64,000 nucleotides of DNA from an uncultured Candidatus Saccharibacteria bacterium. GTDB taxonomy: Bacteria > Patescibacteriota > Saccharimonadia > Saccharimonadales > Saccharimonadaceae. This document shows positions 53,047 to 62,150 of the stretch, one piece after another. The position numbers were made by a program, and so were the translations under genes. A model generated the notes under the pieces. It was given only the letters and a program-made list of their open reading frames with translations, had not been told where the DNA came from and ran no database searches. How positions within the stretch are numbered: position 1 is the first letter of the stretch; the number at the start of each line of letters is the position of its first letter. The stretch lies in NCBI GenBank assembly GCA_947304395.1, contig CAMZBA010000004.1:1-64000 (forward strand). Reading direction: 5' to 3'.

Positions 53047-54210
53047 TTAATCGTCAAACTCGCTGAATTCATCTTCTGCGTCTGCCATCGAGTCAAGCGT
53101 AATAATCGTGTTGCGGTCACCTTTTTGATAACGCTCGTGGCGCGGGCGATGCTTGCGCTCGGTTTGCTCTAGCGTGATTACTGGAATATCTTCTACTTCC
53201 TCTTCGACTTCTTGCGCGGCTTCAACTTTGGATGCCTCGATTATTTGCCACAACTCACGCAATACTTCCGTAAGACCCTGATGGGCGGAAGCGGAGATTT
53301 TCATAATCTTTGCATCAGGATTTCGATCCAAAATGGACTTCATCTGCATTCCGATAATTTCCTCATCAACGCCTTCAGTCTTGGTAAGAACGACTAGTTC
53401 TGGGCGCTCGGCGAGCTCGGCAGAATAATTAGCAAGCTCTGTGCGGATGTCCGCGTAGGCCTTGCCGGCGTCATCATTGTAGATATCTATCAGATGAAGC
53501 AGTACCTTCGTACGCTCAACATGGCGCAAGAAACGATCACCAAGGCCTTTACCTTCAGATGCGCCCTCAATTAGCCCTGGAATATCCGCAATCAAAATAC
53601 CGTGGTCGTCGATTTTGGCAACACCGAGATTTGGCGTAATAGTAGTAAATGGATAATCGGCAATTTCGGGGGTAGCATTGCTAACTACGGAAAGGAAAGT
53701 AGACTTGCCGGCATTCGGAAAGCCAATTAGACCAACATCGGCCAAGAGTTTTAGTTCTAACTCGGCATCGAAAGCCTCACCGGGATTACCGAGCTCGGCA
53801 ATCTTTGGGACTTGGCGCGTACTGGAGCGAAAATGCCAGTTGCCATAACCGCCATCACCACCATGCGCAACGATTGCGCGCTCTTCGTCGCGAGTAAGGT
53901 CGGCTACTATTTCACCGTCGCGTTTAACAACTGTGCCAATCGGTACTTTTACGATTAAATCTTTGCCGGATTTACCAGAGGATTTCTGGCTAGAGCCAGC
54001 TTTGCCATCTTCGGCGATTAGTTTCGGCTGGAAACGAAAGTCTATTAGGGTGTCGCAATCTTTACTGGCAACAAAAACCACGTCGCCACCTTTGCCACCA
54101 TCGCCACCGTCTGGGCCTCCCTTTGGAATATAGATTTCATGGCGAAAAGAAATTGCGCCATTCCCGCCCTTGCCGGCTTTGATATAAACTTTCGCTGTAT
54201 CAACAAACAT
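53047..54210 (-). CDS. obg: GTPase Obg/CgtA
   Basis: Ribosome-assembly GTPase, 387 residues. The Gly-rich Obg fold (about 1-157; GGNGAISFRHEIYIPKGGPDGGDGGKGGD), the G domain with G1 GFPNAGKST, G3 DIPGLIEG and G4 LTKTEG, and a charged tail with an acidic stretch (EVEEEVEDIP) and Arg/His-rich section in place of the OCT domain. Conserved and essential in nearly all bacteria. TGTTAAAAT lies 9 nt before the ATG, with no ribosome site. Confidence 0.97.
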   Translation of the reverse strand: MFVDTAKVYIKAGKGGNGAISFRHEIYIPKGGPDGGDGGKGGDVVFVASKDCDTLIDFRFQPKLIAEDGKAGSSQKSSGKSGKDLIVKVPIGTVVKRDGEIVADLTRDEERAIVAHGGDGGYGNWHFRSSTRQVPKIAELGNPGEAFDAELELKLLADVGLIGFPNAGKSTFLSVVSNATPEIADYPFTTITPNLGVAKIDDHGILIADIPGLIEGASEGKGLGDRFLRHVERTKVLLHLIDIYNDDAGKAYADIRTELANYSAELAERPELVVLTKTEGVDEEIIGMQMKSILDRNPDAKIMKISASAHQGLTEVLRELWQIIEASKVEAAQEVEEEVEDIPVITLEQTERKHRPRHERYQKGDRNTIITLDSMADAEDEFSEFDD

Positions 54211-54259
54211 AATGTTTATATTTTAACATATTTTGCACTCTTTATCAAAGTGCGACAGA

Positions 54260-55429
54260 CTATTTGTGTTCGTAAATATAGTTATATTTGAGAGCGTCAG
54301 ACCAATTCATCGTTGATTGATAAACGTGATTAAACATACCGTTTGGTCCAGCATAGTTCATCTCTTGAATAGTAATAGATTTTCCTGGATCAACACCTAC
54401 GACGATGCCAACGTGGCCATAATATCCACCCATAGACTGCATCACGGCGCCGTATTGTGGCGTGCGGCCGGTCTTATAGGAGCCGCCAAGGGTATAGAGC
54501 CAAGAACTAGCATTGCCAATAGCGCCCTTTGGAAGCCAGTAATTCGATGGCATATTATTGCGACGCCAATACCATGCAAACCAGGTACAGTTACCAAAAG
54601 CGCCAGGGTTGCCCTGCCCAGAAGTCTTGTAGTATACCGAACTCCAATAGGCGTAGCTACCAACTTCGACCATATTGTGACGATCACCAGAGTCGCCAGA
54701 GTATGAATAGTTATAAGCGGGCCTATAGGTTGTTACGGGTTTTGGCGCGACATATTCTGGGCGTTCTTTTTCGGGAAGCGTACCGCCTGGGAGCAATACC
54801 AAGGAACCAACCGTCAATTCCGAATCTTCAAGGTCGTTGCGAGAAATCATCTCTTCTTTATTGGCCTGATATTTCTTCACGATGCCGTCGATCGTATCGC
54901 CTTTTTTGACCTTATAGACGATGCCGGGAACGCTTGGAAGATATAAGGTAGCACCCTCTTTAAGGGCTTCGGTTTTGAGGCCATTACTCCAGCGAACCTG
55001 GTCCTTGGTCACATTTACAAGACTATACTTCACGAGGATAGCAGTAATCGTCTCATTGGCAGCTACAGTATGCTTAATGACGCCGCGCGAATAGCTGGAG
55101 GTGTCGATAATGTTTGGTTTATCAATAATTTGGCTACTGGTAGTATCGGTAGTACCAGTAGTCTCATAGAGAGTGTTAACCGTAACGTAGCTCTCGTTGA
55201 TAGTCGTAGTTGACGGAAGCGAAACTGAGCTAGCAATATTGGCAACCGTATAAGATTCAGAAACTTGGTCGGACGTAATCTTAAAATCCGAATTGCCAAA
55301 ATTAGCCGCAATCGGCGTACGAATCGTCTCGTCTGTCGTGCGCGAACCATAAATCATTACACCTAAAATCACCGCGAAAGCAATTGTGTATGGTAATAAT
55401 TTTGTAATTAAAAGTTGGAATCTTTTCAT
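54260..55429 (-). CDS. Secreted LysM-CHAP peptidoglycan hydrolase
   Basis: A 389-residue wall enzyme: an N-terminal membrane anchor (about 12-28), a Thr/Ser-rich flexible region, two LysM-like domains (about 120-170 and 172-216; VKKGDTIDGIVKKYQANKEE), a Tyr/Pro-rich linker and a C-terminal CHAP domain (about 260-389) with the catalytic Cys in GNCTWFAWYW and His in GHVGIVVG. CHAP enzymes cut amide bonds in peptidoglycan; here it may remodel the cell's own wall or that of a host bacterium. It has its own promoter and a leader with two hairpins (separate entry). Genes for wall metabolism follow: mltG lies just upstream. Confidence 0.92.
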   Translation of the reverse strand: MKRFQLLITKLLPYTIAFAVILGVMIYGSRTTDETIRTPIAANFGNSDFKITSDQVSESYTVANIASSVSLPSTTTINESYVTVNTLYETTGTTDTTSSQIIDKPNIIDTSSYSRGVIKHTVAANETITAILVKYSLVNVTKDQVRWSNGLKTEALKEGATLYLPSVPGIVYKVKKGDTIDGIVKKYQANKEEMISRNDLEDSELTVGSLVLLPGGTLPEKERPEYVAPKPVTTYRPAYNYSYSGDSGDRHNMVEVGSYAYWSSVYYKTSGQGNPGAFGNCTWFAWYWRRNNMPSNYWLPKGAIGNASSWLYTLGGSYKTGRTPQYGAVMQSMGGYYGHVGIVVGVDPGKSITIQEMNYAGPNGMFNHVYQSTMNWSDALKYNYIYEHK

Positions 55430-55439
55430 AACTAAACGA

Positions 55440-55510
55440 CGCTACCCCCACCGTAGCGAGCCTAAGCCGGCATAATATGCTTATGCTAGCTAAAAGCTTC
55501 TTCTATTATA
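55440..55510 (-). promoter_or_regulatory. Promoter and structured leader of LysM-CHAP gene
   Basis: TATAAT at 55510-55505 with TGG in front (extended -10). The leader of about 75 bases contains the hairpins GCATAA/TTATGC (55486-55470) and CGCTAC/GTAGCG (55458-55440), the latter 10 bases before the ATG. No ribosome site is visible. Some wall-hydrolase leaders in other bacteria contain c-di-AMP riboswitches, but this one is too short and lacks that consensus. Confidence 0.55.
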
Positions 55511-55525
55511 CCATAGTACTTATTA

Positions 55526-56638
55526 CTAGAATATCTCGCACAGGTCGCCACAATAATTACGGATGTTCGCTTCGTGTTCCGCGGCAGTGTGTGCATAGTA
55601 CATCTTGACCTTGCCATCAGCGTCATAGCCAGAAATGAAATAAAGATAGTCCGTATTGCTTGGATTAGCTGCTGCTAATAATGCCGTTTTGCCTGGACTA
55701 GAAATCGGCGTAGGCGGAAGCCCTTGGCATTTGCGTGAATTCCATGGGCAAGGCGTAGTCTCTAGATATGACATGTCGGATTTATCGCGATTAGGGTTAG
55801 CCTGGTTAGCGTAATATGCAATAATCGCATCAGAACCAAGCACGATATTTTTCGAAAGGCGCGTCAGAAATACTTGCGCCACAGTCTGCTGATCCACCGC
55901 ACTCATTACGCCTGCTTCACCTTGCACGACCGAGGCGAGCGTAATGCCTTGATGGAGCGTGAGGCCCTTGGACTTATACTTTGCCTCAAGGCCGTTATCT
56001 TTAACTACTTGATACATTTCATCAAAGGTACGCACTAGGACATCTTCAACGGAGGCGCTAGCATAGAATTCGTAAGTATCACCATAAACATAACCTTCGA
56101 GCGACGCACTAGCCGGTTTGCTCTTTAATAACGGATGATCGTATTGTTTCTTGAAAGCTGCATCGATTTCTTCGGCCTTATAACCAGCTTCTAATAGGCG
56201 CCCGCGCACCGCGGTCATAGTGCCACCAGGCAGGAAAGTAATCCGAAAAGTCTTAGCTTTTGCTCCTTCATTGAATCTTTTGACGATTTCCTTCACGTCC
56301 ATATCTTTGGAAAGTGTATAGGTGCCAGTCTTCAAAGTTTGGTCCGTCGCCTCGAGCTTCATATAAACACGAAAAGCCAGAGCCGATCTAATAATGCCCT
56401 CCTGCTCTAATTTATTGGCGATACTCGTCGTAGATTCACCCTCGTCAATTACGAAACTTGAAGTTTGACAGTTTTCGCCAGCGCATTTTTCAGCCTCGAT
56501 GGCAGTGATTTGTTTTTTATACCAAAGTACCGAGAAGATAGCCGCCGCAATTGCTAACGCTAGAAAAAACAGCAAAATGAAGCCAAAAATACGAAGACCT
56601 TTATGCTTCTTTTTGCCCGGTAAACTATTCTGTTCCAT
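55526..56638 (-). CDS. mltG: Endolytic transglycosylase MltG (YceG)
   Basis: Membrane-anchored lytic transglycosylase, 370 residues, which cuts new glycan strands and sets their length. One membrane segment (about 15-37), an external LysM-like part (SFVIDEGESTTSIANKLEQEGII), and the YceG catalytic domain with QGEAG carrying the probable catalytic Glu (about 246-250), FLTRL, LGSDAIIAYY, TPCPWNSRKCQGLPPTPIS and YLYFIS. The Cys pairs C58/C63 and C298/C304 (approximate) may form disulphides outside the cell. It overlaps ruvX by 14 bases. Confidence 0.95.
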   Translation of the reverse strand: MEQNSLPGKKKHKGLRIFGFILLFFLALAIAAAIFSVLWYKKQITAIEAEKCAGENCQTSSFVIDEGESTTSIANKLEQEGIIRSALAFRVYMKLEATDQTLKTGTYTLSKDMDVKEIVKRFNEGAKAKTFRITFLPGGTMTAVRGRLLEAGYKAEEIDAAFKKQYDHPLLKSKPASASLEGYVYGDTYEFYASASVEDVLVRTFDEMYQVVKDNGLEAKYKSKGLTLHQGITLASVVQGEAGVMSAVDQQTVAQVFLTRLSKNIVLGSDAIIAYYANQANPNRDKSDMSYLETTPCPWNSRKCQGLPPTPISSPGKTALLAAANPSNTDYLYFISGYDADGKVKMYYAHTAAEHEANIRNYCGDLCEIF

Positions 56639-57083
56639 TTAACTCCTTTTCTAAATCATTAAAATTTGCACTCTCAATAAAATCTTGCAGGATAATTGCC
56701 GCTGCTTCCGCATCAACCTTCCCCGCTGCGCGTTCAGCGCGACTAATATTATCTCCAAAATGCGCCTCGGCCATCACAGAGGTAAGCGATTCGTCCTGAA
56801 ATTTTACAAGAGGTTCTTTCTGCTCATGCTTGACAAAATAGTCTTTTAGTGCTATAATGAAGTTATCTACTATTTTTGTCTGTTCCGTTTCTTCCCCTTG
56901 ATTATTACGAGGTAATCCCGATACGATTAAGTCGGCTTTTTCGAGTCGAAATTGCTTGGCAATTTCAGCCATCTCGTTGCCATCAACCGGGATCATGCCA
57001 CGCGGAATAGCAATGCGGACTTTCGTGTCCGCAAATGCTACGCCAATGCGCTTAGTGCCAATATCTAAAGCTAAAATGCGCAT
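56625..57083 (-). CDS. ruvX: Pre-16S rRNA nuclease / RuvX (YqgF)
   Basis: RNase H-fold nuclease of 152 residues. The YqgF signature is clear: LALDIGTKRIGVAFAD at the start, LIVSGLPRN, and the acidic ending DAEAAAIILQDFIE. It matures the 5' end of 16S rRNA in E. coli. It overlaps mltG by 14 bases and abuts the surface protein by one base, so the three share a transcript; a yqgF-mltG pairing is common in many bacteria. Confidence 0.95.
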   Translation of the reverse strand: MRILALDIGTKRIGVAFADTKVRIAIPRGMIPVDGNEMAEIAKQFRLEKADLIVSGLPRNNQGEETEQTKIVDNFIIALKDYFVKHEQKEPLVKFQDESLTSVMAEAHFGDNISRAERAAGKVDAEAAAIILQDFIESANFNDLEKELNGTE

Positions 57084-58888
57084 TATTCTACTGTTATCTC
57101 GAAGGTGACTTTATTTGGGTCGCTCGGTACGGAAGTTACCCAGAAGTATGAAGTATCTACCTTGACTTCGCTGATGCCCTTAATAGATTTAAGAAGCGAC
57201 TGCACTTCGCCAATTTTTTTGCCGAGCGACTTATCAGAAACCATTTGTTCAGTGACTTCTGGACCAGTTTTTACGACGGTCTTTAGCCTACCAACATATT
57301 TGTTGTCTTCTTTCTTGAAGGAGTCGATATAGACTTTATTGTCTTCGCCGTCTTCACTCGATACGCCAGTCGAGTAGATGGTTTGCGTATCATCGCCAAT
57401 TTCTGTTTTCGCTTCAATAAATTTACTAAGGTCATCACGTTTTACGGCAAAAATAGTATATTTAATTTCCTTAATCACCTTCGGTTTGATTCCGTCTTTT
57501 ACTTCCTCATTAATAGATGGAGATGCGGTTATTTTGCCGCTAGTTGCCGTGAAGCTCTTCTCGATTAGTAAGTATTCGTTGCTGAATTGGCTAGCAAGCT
57601 CCTCGCGAGCATCGGATTCACCCTCACCCTCTAGGCCAGCTTCAGCCGTCTCGACGTCTTTTTGGGAAACGACTTTGACTTTTTTGCTCGTGCCGCCCGT
57701 CATAGCAGTGCCGGATACGTTGAAGGCTTTGCTAGTAGACAAGCTAGACGACCAACCAGAGTTTTTAGCTTCGATATTATACTTTTCGCCATTACTCTTC
57801 GCCACGACACTGATAGAGCCGGACGAGATTACGCTTTTGAGAGTATAAGTACATTTTTGATTAAAGAATCCACCCGTACAATGCTTGTTTACCTGCCCGC
57901 TATTATTTACATCAACATTAACCGAGCCGCCCACCGATGTAACATAAGTCAGCCCGTCATTAGTAAACTCTGTACCGGCCGGAATAGAAAAGACCGCTTC
58001 GCTCTCATTACTAATCACCGTGCCGGCTGGACGCGTAACCGTAATCGAACCCGTCGCCTTAGTGCCCTTATCCACTTCTCCAGTGGCAACAAACTCCGTC
58101 TCGGCAGTCTTAGTCAAAGTTTTTTGCTCGATGAAGAATATGCCGTCTTCTGGCTTCGCTTTAGTCTCGTCGGTTACAAAAGTAATGCTCTCGTTGAAGT
58201 TTTGGGCAATAGTTTTAATCTTTACGGAGATTTTTGCAGCCGGGGCAATACTAAAGGCCCAGAAGCCGATGCCAAAAATGAGCAATATCGCAATAACCGC
58301 AATTATGATTGGCGTGCGAACCTTCTTAAAGTCAGGGATATTCTTGTTGGCTTTTTTCTTGGCAGATTTCTTTTCTTCTTCGTCATCGTCGAAATCGTCA
58401 TCATCTAGCTCTAAGTCCGCTTCTTTGCGCTTTGAGGCTGCGGCCGCCTTTGCACTGCTTTCTTTCTTGACGGGAATCTTTTTAGGTTCTTCCTCTATTA
58501 CATCGTCATCATTACTATCGTTAGGGTCGTCATCTTCTTTAGTCACCTCTTCATTATCGTTCTCATCGGCGTCGTCTTTTTTCTCATCACCAAATTCCTC
58601 CGTATCCATATCAGACGGCAGTTTTGGTTTACTCTGCAGAGTGCGAGCCGTTGGCATCTTTACGTTCTCAGCAAGTTTCAAAAGTGATTCGTCGGAAGTA
58701 ATCAGAACAACAGCCTTGCCGGCTTGGCGAGAAGTCTTGGCGATTAACTTAAAGTTGACAGCGCTACGCAAAACGCCAGCTTTCTTGGGCGGCACTAGAG
58801 CAACGATTTTATTCTTTGCGCTTTTAATATTAGCCAGGATATCGGTAATATCATCCTCAGGCTCGATGTAGATGACGTCTTTATTCAT
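57083..58888 (-). CDS. Single-pass acidic surface protein, Patescibacteria type
   Basis: A 601-residue protein with a cytoplasmic N-terminal domain (about 1-90; IYIEPEDDITDILANIKSAKNKIVALVPP), a low-complexity Asp/Glu/Lys section (about 95-185), one membrane segment (about 190-212) and an external region of about 385 residues rich in strands, with repeated Ser/Thr/Val patterns (GSITVTRPAGTVISNE, FSIPAGTEFT). I recall proteins of this layout in many CPR genomes, often labelled baseplate-J-like, and an attachment or surface-organising role is plausible but unproven. Two Cys (about 338 and 345) may form a disulphide outside. The upstream TATAATTAGCTTATG matches that of the 52.2-kb gene exactly. 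Confidence 0.82.
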   Translation of the reverse strand: MNKDVIYIEPEDDITDILANIKSAKNKIVALVPPKKAGVLRSAVNFKLIAKTSRQAGKAVVLITSDESLLKLAENVKMPTARTLQSKPKLPSDMDTEEFGDEKKDDADENDNEEVTKEDDDPNDSNDDDVIEEEPKKIPVKKESSAKAAAASKRKEADLELDDDDFDDDEEEKKSAKKKANKNIPDFKKVRTPIIIAVIAILLIFGIGFWAFSIAPAAKISVKIKTIAQNFNESITFVTDETKAKPEDGIFFIEQKTLTKTAETEFVATGEVDKGTKATGSITVTRPAGTVISNESEAVFSIPAGTEFTNDGLTYVTSVGGSVNVDVNNSGQVNKHCTGGFFNQKCTYTLKSVISSGSISVVAKSNGEKYNIEAKNSGWSSSLSTSKAFNVSGTAMTGGTSKKVKVVSQKDVETAEAGLEGEGESDAREELASQFSNEYLLIEKSFTATSGKITASPSINEEVKDGIKPKVIKEIKYTIFAVKRDDLSKFIEAKTEIGDDTQTIYSTGVSSEDGEDNKVYIDSFKKEDNKYVGRLKTVVKTGPEVTEQMVSDKSLGKKIGEVQSLLKSIKGISEVKVDTSYFWVTSVPSDPNKVTFEITVE

Positions 58889-58958
58889 AAGCTAATTATA
58901 TCTCATGAATGAAAAATAGCGCAAATCATGAAGATGTTTATGCTAAAATAGCTACAGT

Positions 58959-60203
58959 ATGAGTTTCTGGAACAAGACAAAAAAGGTGGATGCGTCTTCA
59001 GCAGAGCAGCCAGAACGTAGCGAGTCGACAGCGTCTCGTGAAAATCTAAATGAATTAGTATTGCAGTCTATCCATGAGGGAGTTATTATCGTAGGCCCAG
59101 ATGGTAATATCCGTTTGGCTAACCCGTCTTTTTGTGAACTAACTGGGCGTAGCTTGTCCGAGCTAAACCGCGTTTATTATGATTCTGTAATTAATTTGCT
59201 TGATAAAACTGGCAACCGCGTTCCAGAAGGGCGCAACCCAATCAATATCGCACTCAAAAACAAAGAGTACGGCGAGAATCGTGAGCTTGGCATCGTAGCG
59301 GCAGACAGTAATAAAAATACCCCCGTTTCAATTATTATTACTCCTACTCGCGAAGAAAAACCAAGCCTAGTTGTAACATTTCGCGACATCGCTCAAGAAT
59401 TAAAGGAAGAGCGTGAGCGTAGCGAGTTTATTTCAACGGCCAGCCACGAAATGCGCACGCCGGTTGCTAGCATAGAGGGGTATCTAGGATTAGCGATGAA
59501 TCCATCAACCGCCACCGTAGATGAGCGAGGTATGGAATATCTTGAAAAAGCCCACCAGGCATCACGGCATTTGGGACGGCTATTCCAAGATTTACTCGAT
59601 ACAACAAAGCTAGATGATGGGCAAATCGAGCCACGTATGGAGCCGGTTGATATTGTAGCGTTAGTAAAAAGCATCTCCGATGGACAAATTCCAAACATTA
59701 CCGCAAAGGGCCTAGGCTACCAATTCGGTAGCGGCTCCGTGGATCAACAACTTAGTGGCGGAAAACGCATTGATCAGTTAGTGTACGCGTCTGTAGATCA
59801 AGACTTTTTGCGCGAAGTTATGAATAATCTGATTGAGAATGCTATAAAATATACCCCCGCCGGGTGGGTGACAGTAAATGTGCGTGCAGATAATTACAAT
59901 GTCCAAATTATCGTTGAAGATACGGGCATTGGTGTGCCACGCGAGGAATTAACGCATATTTTTCAGAAATTCTACCGCGTAGACAACCGCGAGACGCGCG
60001 AGATTGGTGGTACTGGCCTTGGTTTATATTTAGTTAAGCAACGCGTTGAGGCAATGAATGGGCGCATTTGGGCCGAGAGCGAAGCGGGCAAAGGAACACG
60101 CTTTATCGTGCTCTTTCCGCGAATTTCCGAAGATACTTATCGGCAGCAGAGATTCTACATTGATAATCAGCAAGCGCAAAGCCGTGAAAATGTAGATTTT
60201 TAA
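58959..60203 (+). CDS. Cytoplasmic PAS histidine kinase
   Basis: A 414-residue kinase without membrane segments. PAS domain (about 30-150; SIHEGVIIVGPDGNIRLANPSFCELTG), HisKA with the phosphorylated His163 in STASHEMRTPVA, and HATPase_c (about 265-395) with the N box NNLIENAIKYTP, G1 DTGIGVP, F box KFYRVDN and G2 GGTGLGLYLVKQ. Lack of membrane helices means it senses an internal signal, perhaps redox or ligand through PAS. TGCTAAAAT lies 9 nt before the ATG. The response-regulator gene follows 28 bases later with its own -10 box. Confidence 0.95.
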   Translation: MSFWNKTKKVDASSAEQPERSESTASRENLNELVLQSIHEGVIIVGPDGNIRLANPSFCELTGRSLSELNRVYYDSVINLLDKTGNRVPEGRNPINIALKNKEYGENRELGIVAADSNKNTPVSIIITPTREEKPSLVVTFRDIAQELKEERERSEFISTASHEMRTPVASIEGYLGLAMNPSTATVDERGMEYLEKAHQASRHLGRLFQDLLDTTKLDDGQIEPRMEPVDIVALVKSISDGQIPNITAKGLGYQFGSGSVDQQLSGGKRIDQLVYASVDQDFLREVMNNLIENAIKYTPAGWVTVNVRADNYNVQIIVEDTGIGVPREELTHIFQKFYRVDNRETREIGGTGLGLYLVKQRVEAMNGRIWAESEAGKGTRFIVLFPRISEDTYRQQRFYIDNQQAQSRENVDF

Positions 60204-60231
60204 GCTTAAATGGAATATAATAAGCGTCAGT

Positions 60232-62136
60232 ATGGCCAAAATTATGTTAGTAGAGGACGATAAGTCCTTACAAGAAATCTATAGCATCAGGTTGGTCGCC
60301 GAAGGATATGATATCGCTAGGGCGGATGATGGTGAGGAAGCTCTCGCTAAGGCCGTCCAGGAAAAACCAGATCTCATCATTGCAGATGTAATGATGCCTA
60401 AAATTTCTGGTTTCGACATGTTGGACATTCTTCGTTCTCAGCCTGAAACTCAAAATATTAAAGTAATCATGATGACGGCGCTCTCTAGCGACGATCAGCG
60501 GCAGCGCGGCGAAACGCTCGGAGCGGAACGCTATCTTGTAAAATCGCAAGTTGGTATCGAAGACGTCATTAATGCAGTGCACGAAGTGCTCGGAGATGCT
60601 CCGAATGCAAACGCAAAAGCAAATATGCAGACCGCTTCGAATATCTCTACAGCCACAGCGCCAGCACAGGCGGCGCCAATACCAGACCCAAATGCCGCTG
60701 CAGCTTCATTAGCAGCTGTTCCAACGACCCCAACTACAACAATTCAACCAACAAACCCCGCCGCTGGACCGGCGCCGATGCCACAACAGACACAACAACC
60801 GACACCCCAAGATCCAAACGGAGGAGTTTCGGCAAATTTTAATCAAGCCCCTATTGCTATGCCGGGCGCGATTCCTGCTATGCAAAGCATGGCAAATCAG
60901 GCAATAGGGGCAACCCCAGCGCCCATGGCTCAAACAACTACGCAAATAGCAAACCCGATGGTCGGAGCAATGCAAGTACCCGCGACACAAATAGCTCAGG
61001 CGACAGTGCCGATGCAGGCCGCAGCGCCACAAGTACCACAGCAAACGATGCAGCCTGCAAGTTTTACGGTCGCGGCTCCACCAATTCCGCAACTTGCGCC
61101 AAACGCGCCAGTTCCGACGGTGCCATTACCAATGCCGCCGATCCCGCCGCAACTCTTACAGCAATATATGCAGCAAGGTAGCGTCTTACAGACGCCCGAC
61201 CGCGTGCTACCAAATGTGCAACTATCTGCTGCAATCCAAGCAGCAGAAGCCAATGCGCGAATGCGGAACGAGCAAAAGCAAGAGTCGGCCGAGCAAAAAA
61301 CGGCAGGCGGCGAGCGTATCATTCAACCAATCCACGATCCCAATATGGACGCCATGCGCGAACAGATGCAGAAACGGATGGCTGATATTCTGGGCGATGA
61401 CACGGACACGGATGCGAACCCTGCCATGATTACTACGAAAACCGCAAAGAAAGTTGCGGTTGGTCCAATGAAAGTGCCAACCGCCGAACAGGCAGCATCA
61501 AAGGTGCCAGAGGCAGGTCTACCGCCAGAAACGCAGCAATCGCCCGTCGAGCAAGCGAAGAAAGTGAACCTATCTCCAGATACAAGCAAGCAACAAGATT
61601 TAGTCAAAGCACAACTAAAGGCTCAGCCGACCGAAGACAATTCAGAGACCACTAATTCCCCTCAAGTGTCCACTGAAGCCGATACTGTTCCACAAGAGCA
61701 GAAAGACGAAGCAAAGGCTCAGAATGATACCGAAGAACCGAAGCAAGAAGCACCTGCGAATAACGATGGCGAATTGAGCACTACAAAAACTGACAACTCG
61801 CCAGAAGAGGTAGTGGTAGCGATACAGCCAGGATACATTGCGCAACTAGAGGACGAACTTGCCGAAGACAGCAAGAATGACGCAAATAAGAGCATGGCTG
61901 AGCGTATGGCGGACGAATTAAAAGACGATGAAATCACATTGGCAGCTAAACAAAAGGCCGAAACAGCTCCCAGTACGCCAGTCGAAGAAAAAATTATCGT
62001 CCCAGGAGAACAGAAGCTGGACCAATCCATAGCAAATAGCCCGAACTTTCAAAGCGCCATAAGCTCTGAAGAAATAGAAGATCAAAATGCCGTGGCTTCA
62101 ACCTCGCAATTGACTCCTCTACAACCAGGGGCATAG
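60232..62136 (+). CDS. Response regulator receiver domain with long disordered tail
   Basis: A 634-residue protein. The receiver domain occupies about 1-122 with acidic pocket D9-D10, phospho-acceptor Asp52 (IIADVMMP), Thr82 (MMTAL) and Lys104 (YLVKS). The remaining 500 residues contain no recognisable domain: first a Pro/Gln/Ala/Met-rich stretch to about 330, then alternating Glu/Lys/Gln-rich and Pro-rich segments. It has no DNA-binding helix-turn-helix, so output must be through protein contact. It probably pairs with the adjacent kinase. TATAAT sits 10 nt before the ATG. Confidence 0.93.
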   Translation: MAKIMLVEDDKSLQEIYSIRLVAEGYDIARADDGEEALAKAVQEKPDLIIADVMMPKISGFDMLDILRSQPETQNIKVIMMTALSSDDQRQRGETLGAERYLVKSQVGIEDVINAVHEVLGDAPNANAKANMQTASNISTATAPAQAAPIPDPNAAAASLAAVPTTPTTTIQPTNPAAGPAPMPQQTQQPTPQDPNGGVSANFNQAPIAMPGAIPAMQSMANQAIGATPAPMAQTTTQIANPMVGAMQVPATQIAQATVPMQAAAPQVPQQTMQPASFTVAAPPIPQLAPNAPVPTVPLPMPPIPPQLLQQYMQQGSVLQTPDRVLPNVQLSAAIQAAEANARMRNEQKQESAEQKTAGGERIIQPIHDPNMDAMREQMQKRMADILGDDTDTDANPAMITTKTAKKVAVGPMKVPTAEQAASKVPEAGLPPETQQSPVEQAKKVNLSPDTSKQQDLVKAQLKAQPTEDNSETTNSPQVSTEADTVPQEQKDEAKAQNDTEEPKQEAPANNDGELSTTKTDNSPEEVVVAIQPGYIAQLEDELAEDSKNDANKSMAERMADELKDDEITLAAKQKAETAPSTPVEEKIIVPGEQKLDQSIANSPNFQSAISSEEIEDQNAVASTSQLTPLQPGA

Positions 62137-62150
62137 TGATTATTACCTAA

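Noticed and set aside
55440-55510. c-di-AMP (ydaO) riboswitch
   Set aside because: Too short and lacks the conserved segments of that class.
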